Assembly (NCBI GenBank): GCA_040398845.1 | Contig: JBBATH010000019.1 | Span: forward strand, 1-64,000 | Origin: WLND01 sp040398845 | GTDB taxonomy: Bacteria > Actinomycetota > Actinomycetes > S36-B12 | Length of the DNA stretch: 64,000 bases | Direction of reading: 5' to 3' | Shown: in pieces, positions 35,218 through 44,167 of the stretch | Numbering within the stretch: position 1 is the stretch's first letter | Layout: every line of letters starts with the position of its first letter | Made by a program: the position numbers and the translations under genes | The notes under the pieces: model-generated | Database searches by the model: none | Told to the model about the DNA's origin: nothing | The model's input: the letters and a program-made list of their open reading frames with translations, nothing else

Positions 35218-36444
35218 TCATCTTCTCGCTCGCGCGGTCATGAGGCCCGCCCGGGCGGCTCGCTCGACGGCTGCGGGCAACGCCCGCACGACGGCCTCGA
35301 CATCATCCGCTGTTGTCGAGCGACCCAGACTGAAACGCAAGGAGGCTCTGGCGGTTGGCTCATCGACACCCATGGCAAGGAGGACGTGACTGGGTTCCGG
35401 GATTCCTGCCGTGCAGGCAGAGCCAGTCGAGCAGTCGATCCCAGCCGCGTCAAGGAGCATCAGCAGTGCATCGCCCTCGCATCCGGGGAAGGAGAAATGT
35501 GCGTTCCCCGGAAGTCGAACATCATCGCCCGCTGTTGGCGTTGGGCCCGAAGTCGAGACAGGGCCGTTGAGGACTGATCCGGGCACGGCATCAAGGACGG
35601 CCGAAACTAACTGATCACGTAACTCGCGGACGTGTGCTGCGTGCGCGGGCTGATGAGTGACCGCATGATGGACAGCAACAGCAAAGGCTGCAATCGCCGG
35701 TGCATCAAAGGTCCCAGATCGAATGTCTCGCTCCTGGCCGCCGCCATGCATGATCGGTGTGAGGGTGAGTGCCGGATCGAGGATGAGGGCGCCCACGCCA
35801 AACGGCCCGCCGATCTTGTGGCTGCTGATCGTGACAGCATGCGCCCCAACCTCGGCTACGTTCACCGGTATCTGGCCCAACGACTGCACTGCATCAGTGT
35901 GGAACGGGACTCCAGCCTCTCGGCAGAGCGCCGCAATCTGACGCACGGGCTCGATGGTTCCGACCTCATTGTTCGCCCACATCACCGTGCACAGTGCGAC
36001 ATCACCGCCGCGGAGGGACTCCTCTATCTGGGCGAGACTGACGCAGCCGACGGCGTCAACGCCCAGCCACTCAACGTGGGCCCCCTCATGCGCGGCGAGC
36101 CATTCAACAGGATCGAGAACCGCGTGGTGCTCGATCGACGAAGCAAGGACTCGTGGCGGCGCTTCGAGGCGAGGTTGGCGCTGCCAAAACAAGCCCTTGA
36201 CCGCGAGGTTGTCGGACTCAGTACCCCCCGAAGTAAAGATGACAGCGCTCGGCCTGGTGCCGAGGTCCGCTGCGATGCTCTCCCGAGCCTCCTCGACCAC
36301 CTGACGGACGGATCGCCCTGCGGCGTGGAGCGAGGACGGGTTCCCGGCGAACTCGGACACCTGCAACCAACGCGCCCGCGCCGCAGGCAGCATCGGCGTG
36401 GTCGCGGCATGGTCCAGATACGCCCGATGCGTCACGGGGTCCAT
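35218..36444 (-). CDS. Cysteine desulfurase (IscS/NifS family)
   Basis: PLP enzyme that releases sulfur from cysteine for thiolation and Fe-S assembly. The 408-residue product has YLDHAATTPML at the start, FTSGGTESDNLAVKG, the PLP lysine in ISSHKIGGPFGVGAL, and the catalytic Cys in DCSTGSACTAGIPEPSHVL. The ATG at 36444 puts the conserved YLDHAAT near residue 8; the upstream frame to 36513 has no similarity. It probably supplies MnmA, encoded next. Confidence 0.93.
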   Translation of the reverse strand: MDPVTHRAYLDHAATTPMLPAARARWLQVSEFAGNPSSLHAAGRSVRQVVEEARESIAADLGTRPSAVIFTSGGTESDNLAVKGLFWQRQPRLEAPPRVLASSIEHHAVLDPVEWLAAHEGAHVEWLGVDAVGCVSLAQIEESLRGGDVALCTVMWANNEVGTIEPVRQIAALCREAGVPFHTDAVQSLGQIPVNVAEVGAHAVTISSHKIGGPFGVGALILDPALTLTPIMHGGGQERDIRSGTFDAPAIAAFAVAVHHAVTHQPAHAAHVRELRDQLVSAVLDAVPGSVLNGPVSTSGPTPTAGDDVRLPGNAHFSFPGCEGDALLMLLDAAGIDCSTGSACTAGIPEPSHVLLAMGVDEPTARASLRFSLGRSTTADDVEAVVRALPAAVERAARAGLMTARARR

Positions 36445-36520
36445 GCTAGCGGGAGAACCAGGCTCCCGCCGGGGCGTGAGCCCACGTCCTGAAGGTGACC
36501 CGCCGGGTCCCACGGCCTCG

Positions 36521-37477
36521 TTACGCCGAGCGCTTCGCGATTTCGTCGGTCAATTGCGGAACGATCGAGAACAGATCACCGACGACGCCGTAGTCGGCGA
36601 GCTCGAAGATCGGTGCCTCAGCATCCTTGTTCACCACGATGATGGTCTTTGACGTCTGCATCCCGGCGCGATGTTGGATGGCACCGGAGATGCCATTGGC
36701 GATGTATAGCTGTGGCGAGACGGTCTTGCCGGTCTGACCGACCTGATACTGATGCGGATACCAGCCCGCGTCAGTTGCTGCGCGCGACGCACCGACCGCG
36801 CCGTGCAGGCTGTCGGCAAGGGCCTCGATGACAGCGAAGCCCTCTGGTGAGCCAACGCCTCGGCCACCGGACACGACGATCGAGGCTTCCGCGAGTTCCG
36901 GACGCCCACCCTTTACCGCGGCAGTTGAGCCGGTGACCGTCGCCTTCTTCGCGCCGTCAGATAGGGAGATGCTCACGTCGCTCCGCGCTGCCGCCCCGGT
37001 CGATGCGACGGGCGGGGTGGCGTTGGGACGAACGGTGAAGATCGGCGTGCCCGATGTAACGCGGGAGTGGACGACGGTCGAACCGCCGAACACCGACTGG
37101 GTCGCGATGAGGTCTGCGGTGATGGCCACGGCGTCAGTGATGACACCAGAATCGATGCGGACAGCCAGGCGACCTGCAGCCTCCTTGCCGTCAGCGGTTG
37201 ATGCAACGATGACCGCGACCGGGGCCTTCTCTGCGACGAGGTGCGCGAGGACCTCGGCTTTTGGGGCGACAGGATGCGCCGCGAGTTCCGGGCTCTCAGC
37301 CACGTAGACAACTGCCGCGCCGAATTCCGCGAGGATCGCCTCAGCGGCGGCCGAGTAACATGGACCGACCCAGACCGCACTCGGCTCACCGAGGCTGCCT
37401 GCCAACGTGAGCAACTCGGTCGTGACCTTCTTCACGACGCCGTCAACCTGCTCGACAAGAACGAGGACTTCACCCAT
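36521..37477 (-). CDS. etfA: Electron transfer flavoprotein alpha subunit
   Basis: FAD-carrying subunit that moves electrons from acyl-CoA dehydrogenases to the quinone pool. The 318-residue product has the C-terminal FAD domain VVSGGRGVGSPEGF, YPHQYQVGQTGKTVSPQLY, GISGAIQHRAGM and VVNKDAEAPIFELADYGVV. GAAGGAG lies 9 bases before ATG 37477. Downstream of etfB; electrons probably come from the methylsuccinyl-CoA dehydrogenase of the divergent operon, among others. Confidence 0.96.
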   Translation of the reverse strand: MGEVLVLVEQVDGVVKKVTTELLTLAGSLGEPSAVWVGPCYSAAAEAILAEFGAAVVYVAESPELAAHPVAPKAEVLAHLVAEKAPVAVIVASTADGKEAAGRLAVRIDSGVITDAVAITADLIATQSVFGGSTVVHSRVTSGTPIFTVRPNATPPVASTGAAARSDVSISLSDGAKKATVTGSTAAVKGGRPELAEASIVVSGGRGVGSPEGFAVIEALADSLHGAVGASRAATDAGWYPHQYQVGQTGKTVSPQLYIANGISGAIQHRAGMQTSKTIIVVNKDAEAPIFELADYGVVGDLFSIVPQLTDEIAKRSA

Positions 37478-37508
37478 GATCAACAACTCCTTCGACGATG
37501 TGCGGGAT

Positions 37509-38288
37509 TCAGATGAACTTTTGTCCGACGAGGAAGTCGGCGATCTTCACGCCGCCATTCCCCTCATCAGTGACCACGGTGCCCGCGGCCTTCGGCGGCC
37601 GCGCCGCAAAGTCGACGACGGCACTCCACGAAGCGCTCGCGCCTACGCGGGCCAGGTCCAGCCCCGCATCTGCAACCGTAAGGTTCTCGACCGGCTTCTT
37701 CTTCGCGGCCATGATGCCCTTAAAGGACGGGTAACGCGGTTCATTGATCTTTTCAACGACGCTCAGGACTGCAGGCAGTGACGCCGTCACTGTGTCGTAG
37801 CCGGAATCAGTGACGCGGTCGATGGTGACCTGCGTTCCCTCGAACTCGACCTTCTGCGCGAACGTCAACTGGGCGAGACCCATTCGCTCTGCAACCATCG
37901 CCGGCACGACGCTCATGCGAGCATCAGTCGACTCCGATCCGAAGACGATGAGGTCGAAGCCTCGGCCCTCAAGGATGGTCGCGAGCGCATACGAGGTGGC
38001 GAGGGCGTCGGAGCCGTGCAGGCCGTCGTCGACGAGGTGGATACCGGCATCGGCACCCATGCTCAGTGCCTTGCGGATCGTCTCGCCGGCTCGCTCGGGG
38101 CCCATGGTCACGATGGTCACCTCGGCGCCGTGCGCTTCACCAATCTGCAGCGCCTCCTCGACCGCGTACTCGTCGAGTTCATTCATCACTCCGTCGGCGG
38201 CCTCGCGATCGAGGGTTGAGTCATCAGAGCGAAGTTTCTTCTCGGCCCAGGTGTCTGGAACCTGCTTCACGCACACGGCGATTTTCAC
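37509..38288 (-). CDS. etfB: Electron transfer flavoprotein beta subunit
   Basis: AMP-binding subunit of ETF, 259 residues. It starts KIAVCVKQVPDTWAEKKL and has MNELDEYAVEEALQIGE, VTMGPERAGETIRKALSMGAD and DLIVFGSESTDA. GTG 38288 is chosen because GAAGGAG lies 5 bases upstream and the family start aligns exactly; the longer open frame to 38477 is non-coding leader with repeats. It diverges from the GntR/EMC operon. Confidence 0.96.
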   Translation of the reverse strand: MKIAVCVKQVPDTWAEKKLRSDDSTLDREAADGVMNELDEYAVEEALQIGEAHGAEVTIVTMGPERAGETIRKALSMGADAGIHLVDDGLHGSDALATSYALATILEGRGFDLIVFGSESTDARMSVVPAMVAERMGLAQLTFAQKVEFEGTQVTIDRVTDSGYDTVTASLPAVLSVVEKINEPRYPSFKGIMAAKKKPVENLTVADAGLDLARVGASASWSAVVDFAARPPKAAGTVVTDEGNGGVKIADFLVGQKFI

Positions 38289-38303
38289 GCGAACTCCTTC
38301 ATC

Positions 38304-38348
38304 TTGAAAACGAACCTGTTGAAAACGAGCAAGTTGAAATCGAGCAAG
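38304..38348. repeat. Three 15-bp tandem repeats in the etfB leader
   Basis: TTGAAAACGAACCTG, TTGAAAACGAGCAAG and TTGAAATCGAGCAAG follow each other without spacing at 38304-38318, 38319-38333 and 38334-38348. They sit directly upstream of the etfB ribosome binding site and could bind a regulator or only be a local expansion. Confidence 0.85.
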
Positions 38349-38440
38349 GGACCCACAAATGTACGGCCAGCTGTCGATAGTTTGAGGGTCGCCACGGCGT
38401 CTGTCAAGAGGCCAAGCGGAATTGAATGAGGACCTACCCC

Positions 38441-38478
38441 TTGACACCGCCATGAAATGACCGTACAAATACGTCATT
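38441..38478 (+). promoter_or_regulatory. Promoter and probable GntR operator of the EMC operon
   Basis: TTGACA (38441-38446) and TACAAA (38464-38469) are 17 bases apart, a near-consensus promoter. An interrupted palindrome AATGACCGTA-CAAA-TACGTCATT (38456-38478; one extra C in the left arm) covers the -10, as expected for an autoregulating GntR repressor. It precedes the regulator start by about 95 bases. Confidence 0.7.
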
Positions 38479-38570
38479 GTTCATCGTTTCCGATGCCCCG
38501 CAGCGGAATGACGAGCGCTCGCGCTTCGATGAGGAGATGCGTCGGATCAGATTTCGAGGAGGTGAAGGCT

Positions 38571-39311
38571 ATGGCGGGGAATCGTGGCGCCGCTTATCAA
38601 ACTCTGGCGTCAGGCCTTCGAACCTCGATCCTTCAGGGCAAGTACGCCGACGGACGTGCGCTCCCGACCGAGGCCGAACTTGCCCAGCAGCATCAATTGA
38701 GCCGGCAGACCGTTCGCCGAGCATTCCAGGAACTCGTCGCCGACGACCTTGTCTACCGGGTTGCCGGGCGCGGCACCTTTGTGGCGCCCGCTGATCGCCA
38801 GTACTTGCGACAACACGGCTCCATCGAGGAGCTCATGGGACTGTCGCTCGATACCGAGTTGGAACTCCTCGAGCCGATCGGTGCTCGCGTTGACGTCGCT
38901 GCGGCCGGTCGACTGCGAACAACGGGCGACGTGGTGAGCACCGTGCGCTTTCGTCGGTTGCACGATGGCAAGCCCTTCTGCATCACCGACACCACCTTCC
39001 CCCTCGAGGTCGGCCAGCAGCTCAGCGACCTTCCCGAACTCACGGTGCAGGGCACCGTCAGTCGCATCACCGTCATCGGGGTGCTCGATAAGCGTCTTGA
39101 GAGTCCGATCACCGAGGCTGACCAGAGCATCACAGCGGTCGCTGCCCCCGCCGACATCGCCGAGGCACTGCAGTGCGACGCCGGCTATCCCCTACTGCGC
39201 ATCGATCGTGTCTACCGCGATGGTAACGGTCGAGCCGTCGAACTCGCCGTCAGCCATTTCCTCCCAGAGCTCTACTCATACCGCGTCCAACTTCGAAGGA
39301 ATACACCGTGA
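38571..39311 (+). CDS. GntR-family regulator with UTRA domain
   Basis: A 246-residue transcription factor. The N-terminal winged helix has GRALPTEAELAQQHQLSRQT, then VRRAFQELVADDLVYR and GRGTFVA. A C-terminal UTRA ligand-binding domain follows (about residues 85-240; ITDTTFPLEVG, YPLLRIDRVYRDGNG). ATG 38571 has GAGGAGG 11 bases upstream. Its stop overlaps the ccr start (GTGA), so it is translated with the ethylmalonyl-CoA genes it probably controls, responding to a pathway acyl-CoA or acid. Confidence 0.9.
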   Translation: MAGNRGAAYQTLASGLRTSILQGKYADGRALPTEAELAQQHQLSRQTVRRAFQELVADDLVYRVAGRGTFVAPADRQYLRQHGSIEELMGLSLDTELELLEPIGARVDVAAAGRLRTTGDVVSTVRFRRLHDGKPFCITDTTFPLEVGQQLSDLPELTVQGTVSRITVIGVLDKRLESPITEADQSITAVAAPADIAEALQCDAGYPLLRIDRVYRDGNGRAVELAVSHFLPELYSYRVQLRRNTP

Positions 39312-40669
39312 AGCGGATTCTCGATGCAGTAATGAATGAGGCCAGTGGCCAGGATTTTGAATCCCTGACGCTGCCCGACACCTACCGCGGGATCACCGTT
39401 CACAAGTCAGACGAGGCGATGTTCGAGGGTCTCGCGACCCGCGATAAGGATCCCCGTCGTTCGCTTCATCTGGATGATGTTCCGCTGCCTGAGCTCGCAC
39501 CCGGTGAGGCGCTCATCGCGGTCATGGCGTCGAGCATCAACTACAACACCGTGTGGACGAGCATCTTCGAGCCGGTTTCGACCTTCGAGTTCCTCGAGCG
39601 GTACGGCAAGTCACGTGAAGATGGAAAGCGCCATGACCTCCCGTATCACGTGATCGGGTCGGACGCAGCAGGCGTTGTCCTGCGCACTGGCCCCGGCGTG
39701 CAGGCATGGAAGCCAGGCGACCGAGTCGTTGCGCACTGCCTGAGCGTCGAGCTTGAATCACCCCTCGGCCACAACGACACGATGCTCGATCCAGAACAGC
39801 GCATCTGGGGGTTCGAGACGAACTTCGGCGGCCTCGCCGAGCTTGCGATCGTGAAGAGTAACCAGCTCATGCCCAAGCCGGCCCACCTCACCTGGGAGGA
39901 GGCCGCCTCTCCCGGCCTCGTCAACTCCACCGCGTACCGCCAGCTCGTCTCCCGCAATGGGGCCGGGATGAAGCAGGGTGATGTTGTTCTCATCTGGGGA
40001 GCGTCCGGAGGCTTAGGCTCATATGCCACGCAATACGCGGTGAACGGCGGTGCCATCCCCGTCTGCGTCGTGTCGAGCCCGGAAAAGGCCGACCTCTGCA
40101 GGGCTATGGGCGCCGAACTCGTCATCGACCGCAGCGCCGAGGGTTATAAGTTCTGGAAGGACGAGCACACCCAGGACCCGAAGGAATGGCAGCGACTCGG
40201 CAAGCGGATTCGTGAACTCACCGGTGGTGACGACGCCGATATCGTCTTCGAGCACCCAGGCCGCGAGACGTTCGGCGCGAGCGTCTATGTCACGCGCAAG
40301 GGTGGGACCATCGCCACCTGCGCGTCGACGAGCGGCTACATGCATGAGTACGACAACCGTTACCTGTGGATGAGCCTCAAGCGCATCATCGGAAGCCACT
40401 TTGCGAACTACCGCGAGGCCCACGAGTCCAACCGGCTGATCGCGAAGGGCATGGTGCATCCCACCGTGTCGAAGGTGTTCCCGCTCGAGCAGGCGGGGCA
40501 GGCTGCCTACGAGGTGCACTGCAATGCCCATCAGGGCAAGGTCGGCGTGCTCGCGCTCGCACCGAGCGAGGGTCTCGGCGTCACCGATCCTGAGCTTCGC
40601 GCCAAGCACCTCACCGCAATCAATCGTTTCCGCGTGGATTCACAGGCGAATTCGCTCGGATCGGCATGA
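39308..40669 (+). CDS. ccr: Crotonyl-CoA carboxylase/reductase
   Basis: Reductively carboxylates crotonyl-CoA to ethylmalonyl-CoA with NADPH and CO2, the defining step of the ethylmalonyl-CoA pathway. The 453-residue MDR-family enzyme has the long N-terminal region (SSINYNTVWTSIFEPVSTF), VIGSDAAGVVLRTGPGVQAW, WGFETNFGGLAE, the cofactor motif WGASGGLGSYATQYA and FEHPGRETFGASVYV, all typical of Ccr. Start GTG at 39308; the stop overlaps ecm (ATGA). The gene order ccr-ecm-mcl-mch-mcd matches the Streptomyces EMC cluster as I recall it. Confidence 0.95.
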   Translation: MKRILDAVMNEASGQDFESLTLPDTYRGITVHKSDEAMFEGLATRDKDPRRSLHLDDVPLPELAPGEALIAVMASSINYNTVWTSIFEPVSTFEFLERYGKSREDGKRHDLPYHVIGSDAAGVVLRTGPGVQAWKPGDRVVAHCLSVELESPLGHNDTMLDPEQRIWGFETNFGGLAELAIVKSNQLMPKPAHLTWEEAASPGLVNSTAYRQLVSRNGAGMKQGDVVLIWGASGGLGSYATQYAVNGGAIPVCVVSSPEKADLCRAMGAELVIDRSAEGYKFWKDEHTQDPKEWQRLGKRIRELTGGDDADIVFEHPGRETFGASVYVTRKGGTIATCASTSGYMHEYDNRYLWMSLKRIIGSHFANYREAHESNRLIAKGMVHPTVSKVFPLEQAGQAAYEVHCNAHQGKVGVLALAPSEGLGVTDPELRAKHLTAINRFRVDSQANSLGSA

Positions 40670-42675
40670 GCGATGACCTGGGCGTGAAGGCTGACAAGCC
40701 ATGGGTCATGCGCACGTATGCGGGGCATTCGTCTCCCCTCGAGTCCAACGCCTTATACCTGCGCAACCTCGGCAAGGGCCAGACCGGGCTCTCGATCGCC
40801 TTCGACCTGCCAACGCAGATGGGCTACGACCCGGATTCGCCGATGGCGAGGGGTGAGGTCGGCAAGGTTGGCGTTCCGGTGGCGCATCTCGGCGATATGC
40901 GTGCACTCCTCGATCAGATTCCACTCGATCGCATGAACACCTCCATGACCATCAATGCGCCGGCCATGTGGCTGCTCGCCCTGTATGTGACCCTCGCCGA
41001 GGAGCAGGGCGTTGACCTAGGGCTGCTCACCGGAACAACCCAGAATGACATCGTCAAGGAATACCTATCCCGAGGCACCTACATCTTTCCGCCGGCGCCA
41101 TCGCTGCGCCTCATCACCGACATGATCGCGTGGAGTGTCACAAACACCCCGAAGTGGAACCCGATCAACATCTGCTCGTACCACCTCCAAGAGGCTGGGG
41201 CCACCCCCGTTCAGGAGATCGCCTTCGCGCTGTCGACAGCGGTCGCGGTCCTCGACTCGGTGCGCGACTCAGGACAGATCTCCGCCGAGCAACTCCCCGC
41301 CGTCGTCGAGCGGATGTCGTTCTTCGTCAATGCCGGCATCCGCTTCGTGGAAGAGGTGTGCAAGATGCGCGCCTTCACGACCCTTTGGGACGAGATCACG
41401 CGCGACCGCTACGGCGTGACCGACCCCGCGAAGCGCCGACTCCGCTACGGGGTGCAGGTCAACTCCCTAGGACTCACAGAGGCACAGCCCGAGAACAACG
41501 TCCAGCGCATCGTTCTTGAGATGCTCGGCGTAACCCTCTCGAAGCAGGCACGCGCCAGGGCCGTCCAACTCCCGGCGTGGAACGAGGCCCTCGGACTCCC
41601 CCGACCCTGGGATCAGCAGTGGTCACTGCGGTTGCAGCAGGTCCTCGCCTACGAAACCGACCTGCTCGAGTACGACGACATCTTCGACGGATCCCACGTG
41701 ATCGAGGCGAAGGTGGCGACCCTCATGACCGGCGCGCGGGAGGAACTCGACCGGATCGATGCGATGGGGGGTGCGGTCGCCGCAGTCGAGTCCGGCTACA
41801 TGAAGGGGCAACTCGTGTCGTCGCATGCCGACCGAAGGCGTCGCATGGAGTCGGGCGAGCAGCGCGTTGTCGGCGTCAACCTCCTCACCGAGCACGAGCC
41901 GAGCCCCCTCACCGAGAACCTCGGTGAGGCCATCATGCGCGTTGACCCTGCGGTTGAGCAGCAGGCAATCGATTCCCTGCAGGCATGGCGGGAGGCCCGC
42001 GATGCTGGGTTGGTCGAGCAGGCCCTGACCCGGCTCGCCGACGATGCAGCATCCGAACGCAACCTCATGGAAGCTTCGATCGACTGCGCCCGAGCCGGAG
42101 TGACGACGGGCGAATGGGCCCAGGCTCTCCGCGGCATCTTCGGCGAGTACCGAGCGCCGACCGGGATCAGCGGCTCCGTCGGCGCAGGTCACCGAGCTGC
42201 ACTTGAGCCGGTGCGGCTCGCCGTCGAGGAGACCTCGCGTGAGCTCGGCACCAAGCTCCGGCTGCTCGTTGCGAAGCCGGGTCTCGATGGTCACTCCAAT
42301 GGCGCTGAGCAGGTGGCCGTCGCTGCGCGCGATGCCGGCTTTGAGGTCATCTACCAGGGCATCCGCTTGTCGCCGCAGGACATCGTGAGTGCCGCGGCGC
42401 AGGAGGATGTCCATTGCATCGGGCTGTCGATCCTCTCCGGATCGCACCTCGAGCTTGTTCCAGGGATCCTCGACGGGCTCAGGGCGGTGGGCATGGCCGA
42501 TGTGCCGGTCGTCCTCGGGGGGATCATTCCCGACGATGACGCGCAGTCGCTCACGGCACTTGGCGTTGCAGCCGTCTTCACCCCCAAGGATTACGACCTC
42601 ACTCAAATCATGGGCGAGATCGTCGGCATCATCCGCGCACGACACCTATCAGCGAACAGGAGCACCACTGCATGA
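40666..42675 (+). CDS. ecm: Ethylmalonyl-CoA mutase (B12-dependent)
   Basis: Adenosylcobalamin enzyme converting ethylmalonyl-CoA to methylsuccinyl-CoA. The 669-residue single-chain product has the mutase barrel (IAFDLPTQMGYDPDSP; LTGTTQNDIVKEYLSRGTYI; NICSYHLQEAGA) and a C-terminal B12 domain with the DxHxxG-type motif KPGLDGHSNGAEQV, then GLSILSGSH. Being next to ccr separates it from methylmalonyl-CoA mutase. Coupled to both neighbours through ATGA overlaps. Confidence 0.94.
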   Translation: MSDDLGVKADKPWVMRTYAGHSSPLESNALYLRNLGKGQTGLSIAFDLPTQMGYDPDSPMARGEVGKVGVPVAHLGDMRALLDQIPLDRMNTSMTINAPAMWLLALYVTLAEEQGVDLGLLTGTTQNDIVKEYLSRGTYIFPPAPSLRLITDMIAWSVTNTPKWNPINICSYHLQEAGATPVQEIAFALSTAVAVLDSVRDSGQISAEQLPAVVERMSFFVNAGIRFVEEVCKMRAFTTLWDEITRDRYGVTDPAKRRLRYGVQVNSLGLTEAQPENNVQRIVLEMLGVTLSKQARARAVQLPAWNEALGLPRPWDQQWSLRLQQVLAYETDLLEYDDIFDGSHVIEAKVATLMTGAREELDRIDAMGGAVAAVESGYMKGQLVSSHADRRRRMESGEQRVVGVNLLTEHEPSPLTENLGEAIMRVDPAVEQQAIDSLQAWREARDAGLVEQALTRLADDAASERNLMEASIDCARAGVTTGEWAQALRGIFGEYRAPTGISGSVGAGHRAALEPVRLAVEETSRELGTKLRLLVAKPGLDGHSNGAEQVAVAARDAGFEVIYQGIRLSPQDIVSAAAQEDVHCIGLSILSGSHLELVPGILDGLRAVGMADVPVVLGGIIPDDDAQSLTALGVAAVFTPKDYDLTQIMGEIVGIIRARHLSANRSTTA

Positions 42676-43634
42676 CCGATCGCATGAGACCCCGCCGCTC
42701 GAATCTGGCGGTTCCGGGCAGCAGTACCAAGATGCTCGAAAAGGCAAAGGGTCTGGCCGCCGACCAGATCTTCATGGACCTCGAGGATGCCGTGGCTCCG
42801 CTGGCGAAGGCCGATGCGCGCAAGAACATCGTTGCGGCCCTCAATGAAGGCGGCTATGAGGACAAAATCCGAACCGTTCGGGTGAATGACTGGACGACCC
42901 AGTGGACGTACGCCGACGTTGTTGAGGTCGTAGGCGGCGCGGGTGCGAACCTTGACTGCATCATGCTTCCGAAGGCCCAGACTGCCGACCAGGTTGTCGC
43001 GCTCGACCTCCTCATGACCCAGATCGAGAAGTCGAACGGCCTCGAGGTTGGCAGGATCGGCATCGAGGTCCAGATCGAGAATGCACTCGGCCTCATCAAC
43101 ATCGACGCCATCGCAGCAGCGAGCCCCCGCGTAGAGGCCATCATCTTCGGTCCGGCTGATTTCATGGCGAGCATCAACATGAAATCGCTCGTCGTCGGTG
43201 AGCAGCCCCCCGGCTACGACGTCGGAGATGCGTACCACTACACCCTCATGCGAATCCTCATGGCCGCTCGCGCCTTCGATAAGCATGCCATCGACGGCCC
43301 GTACCTCGCGATCAAGGATGTCGAGGGCTACCGCCGGGTCGCCGGGCGGTCGGCTGCGCTTGGCTTCGATGGCAAGTGGGTGCTGCACCCGGGCCAACTC
43401 GAGGCGGCGAACGAGGTCTTCAGCCCACGTCAAGACGATTACGACCAAGCCGAACTCATCCTCGACGCCTACGACTACGCGACCTCCGCCGCCGGCGGTG
43501 CGAAGGGAGCAGTGATGCTCGGCGACGAGATGATCGATGAGGCCTCGCGCAAGATGGCGCTCGTTGTGGTGGCGAAGGGACGGGCTGCTGGCATGGCCCG
43601 CACGAAGTCGTTCACGGCGCCGGCAGGTGCCTGA
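42672..43634 (+). CDS. mcl1: Malyl-CoA/beta-methylmalyl-CoA lyase (HpcH/CitE family)
   Basis: Cleaves beta-methylmalyl-CoA to glyoxylate and propionyl-CoA. The 320-residue product has RRSNLAVPGSSTKMLEKA, FMDLEDAVAPLAKADAR, GIEVQIENALGLINIDAI with the metal-binding Glu, IIFGPADFMAS and the C-terminal GKWVLHPGQLEAANEVF. Its position between ecm and the hydratase supports the EMC assignment rather than citrate lyase. ATGA overlap with ecm. Confidence 0.9.
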   Translation: MTDRMRPRRSNLAVPGSSTKMLEKAKGLAADQIFMDLEDAVAPLAKADARKNIVAALNEGGYEDKIRTVRVNDWTTQWTYADVVEVVGGAGANLDCIMLPKAQTADQVVALDLLMTQIEKSNGLEVGRIGIEVQIENALGLINIDAIAAASPRVEAIIFGPADFMASINMKSLVVGEQPPGYDVGDAYHYTLMRILMAARAFDKHAIDGPYLAIKDVEGYRRVAGRSAALGFDGKWVLHPGQLEAANEVFSPRQDDYDQAELILDAYDYATSAAGGAKGAVMLGDEMIDEASRKMALVVVAKGRAAGMARTKSFTAPAGA

Positions 43635-44167
43635 TGGCTACCCATGAGGCCCAGCTTGGCCGGTTCTTCGAGGATTTCGTCATCGGCGACGTCTACCAGC
43701 ATCCCTTCGGTCGGACCATCAGCGAAACCGATTCGACCTGGTTCACCCAGCTCACCTGTAACACCAACCAGAACCACTTCAACGCCCACCTCGCGGCATC
43801 CAACCCGATCACCGGCGGGCGCATCATCGTCAACTCCGGGCTGACCGTGGCACTGGTCCTCGGCCTTTCGGTCATTGACATGAGCCAGAACGCCGTCGCA
43901 AACCTGGGCTGGACCGACATCAAGCTCACGCACCCGGTCTACATCGGCGACACCATCTACGCCGAGTCGGTGTGCACCGACAAGCGCGAGAGCTCGTCGC
44001 GGCCGAACATGGGCATCATCACGATGATCACCCGTGGGCTCAACCAGGACGGCGACCAGATCGTCTCTTGGACGCGCTCGGTCATGGTGCCGAAGCGCGA
44101 GAGCGGCATCGGCCAGGACTACTTCCCATCCGCAAAGAACGGCCCACTCACCGCACTGGAGGCATGA
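43634..44167 (+). CDS. mch: Mesaconyl-CoA hydratase-like MaoC protein
   Basis: Expected to hydrate mesaconyl-CoA to beta-methylmalyl-CoA. A single hot-dog domain of 177 residues (DFVIGDVYQHPFGRTISETD; GWTDIKLTHPVYIGDTIYAE). The catalytic-loop sequence is TCNTNQNHFNAHLA: the usual Asp of the G-D-x-N-P-x-H motif is Asn here while His is kept. The assignment rests on EMC context. Start TGATG overlaps mcl1; its stop overlaps mcd. Confidence 0.85.
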   Translation: MATHEAQLGRFFEDFVIGDVYQHPFGRTISETDSTWFTQLTCNTNQNHFNAHLAASNPITGGRIIVNSGLTVALVLGLSVIDMSQNAVANLGWTDIKLTHPVYIGDTIYAESVCTDKRESSSRPNMGIITMITRGLNQDGDQIVSWTRSVMVPKRESGIGQDYFPSAKNGPLTALEA

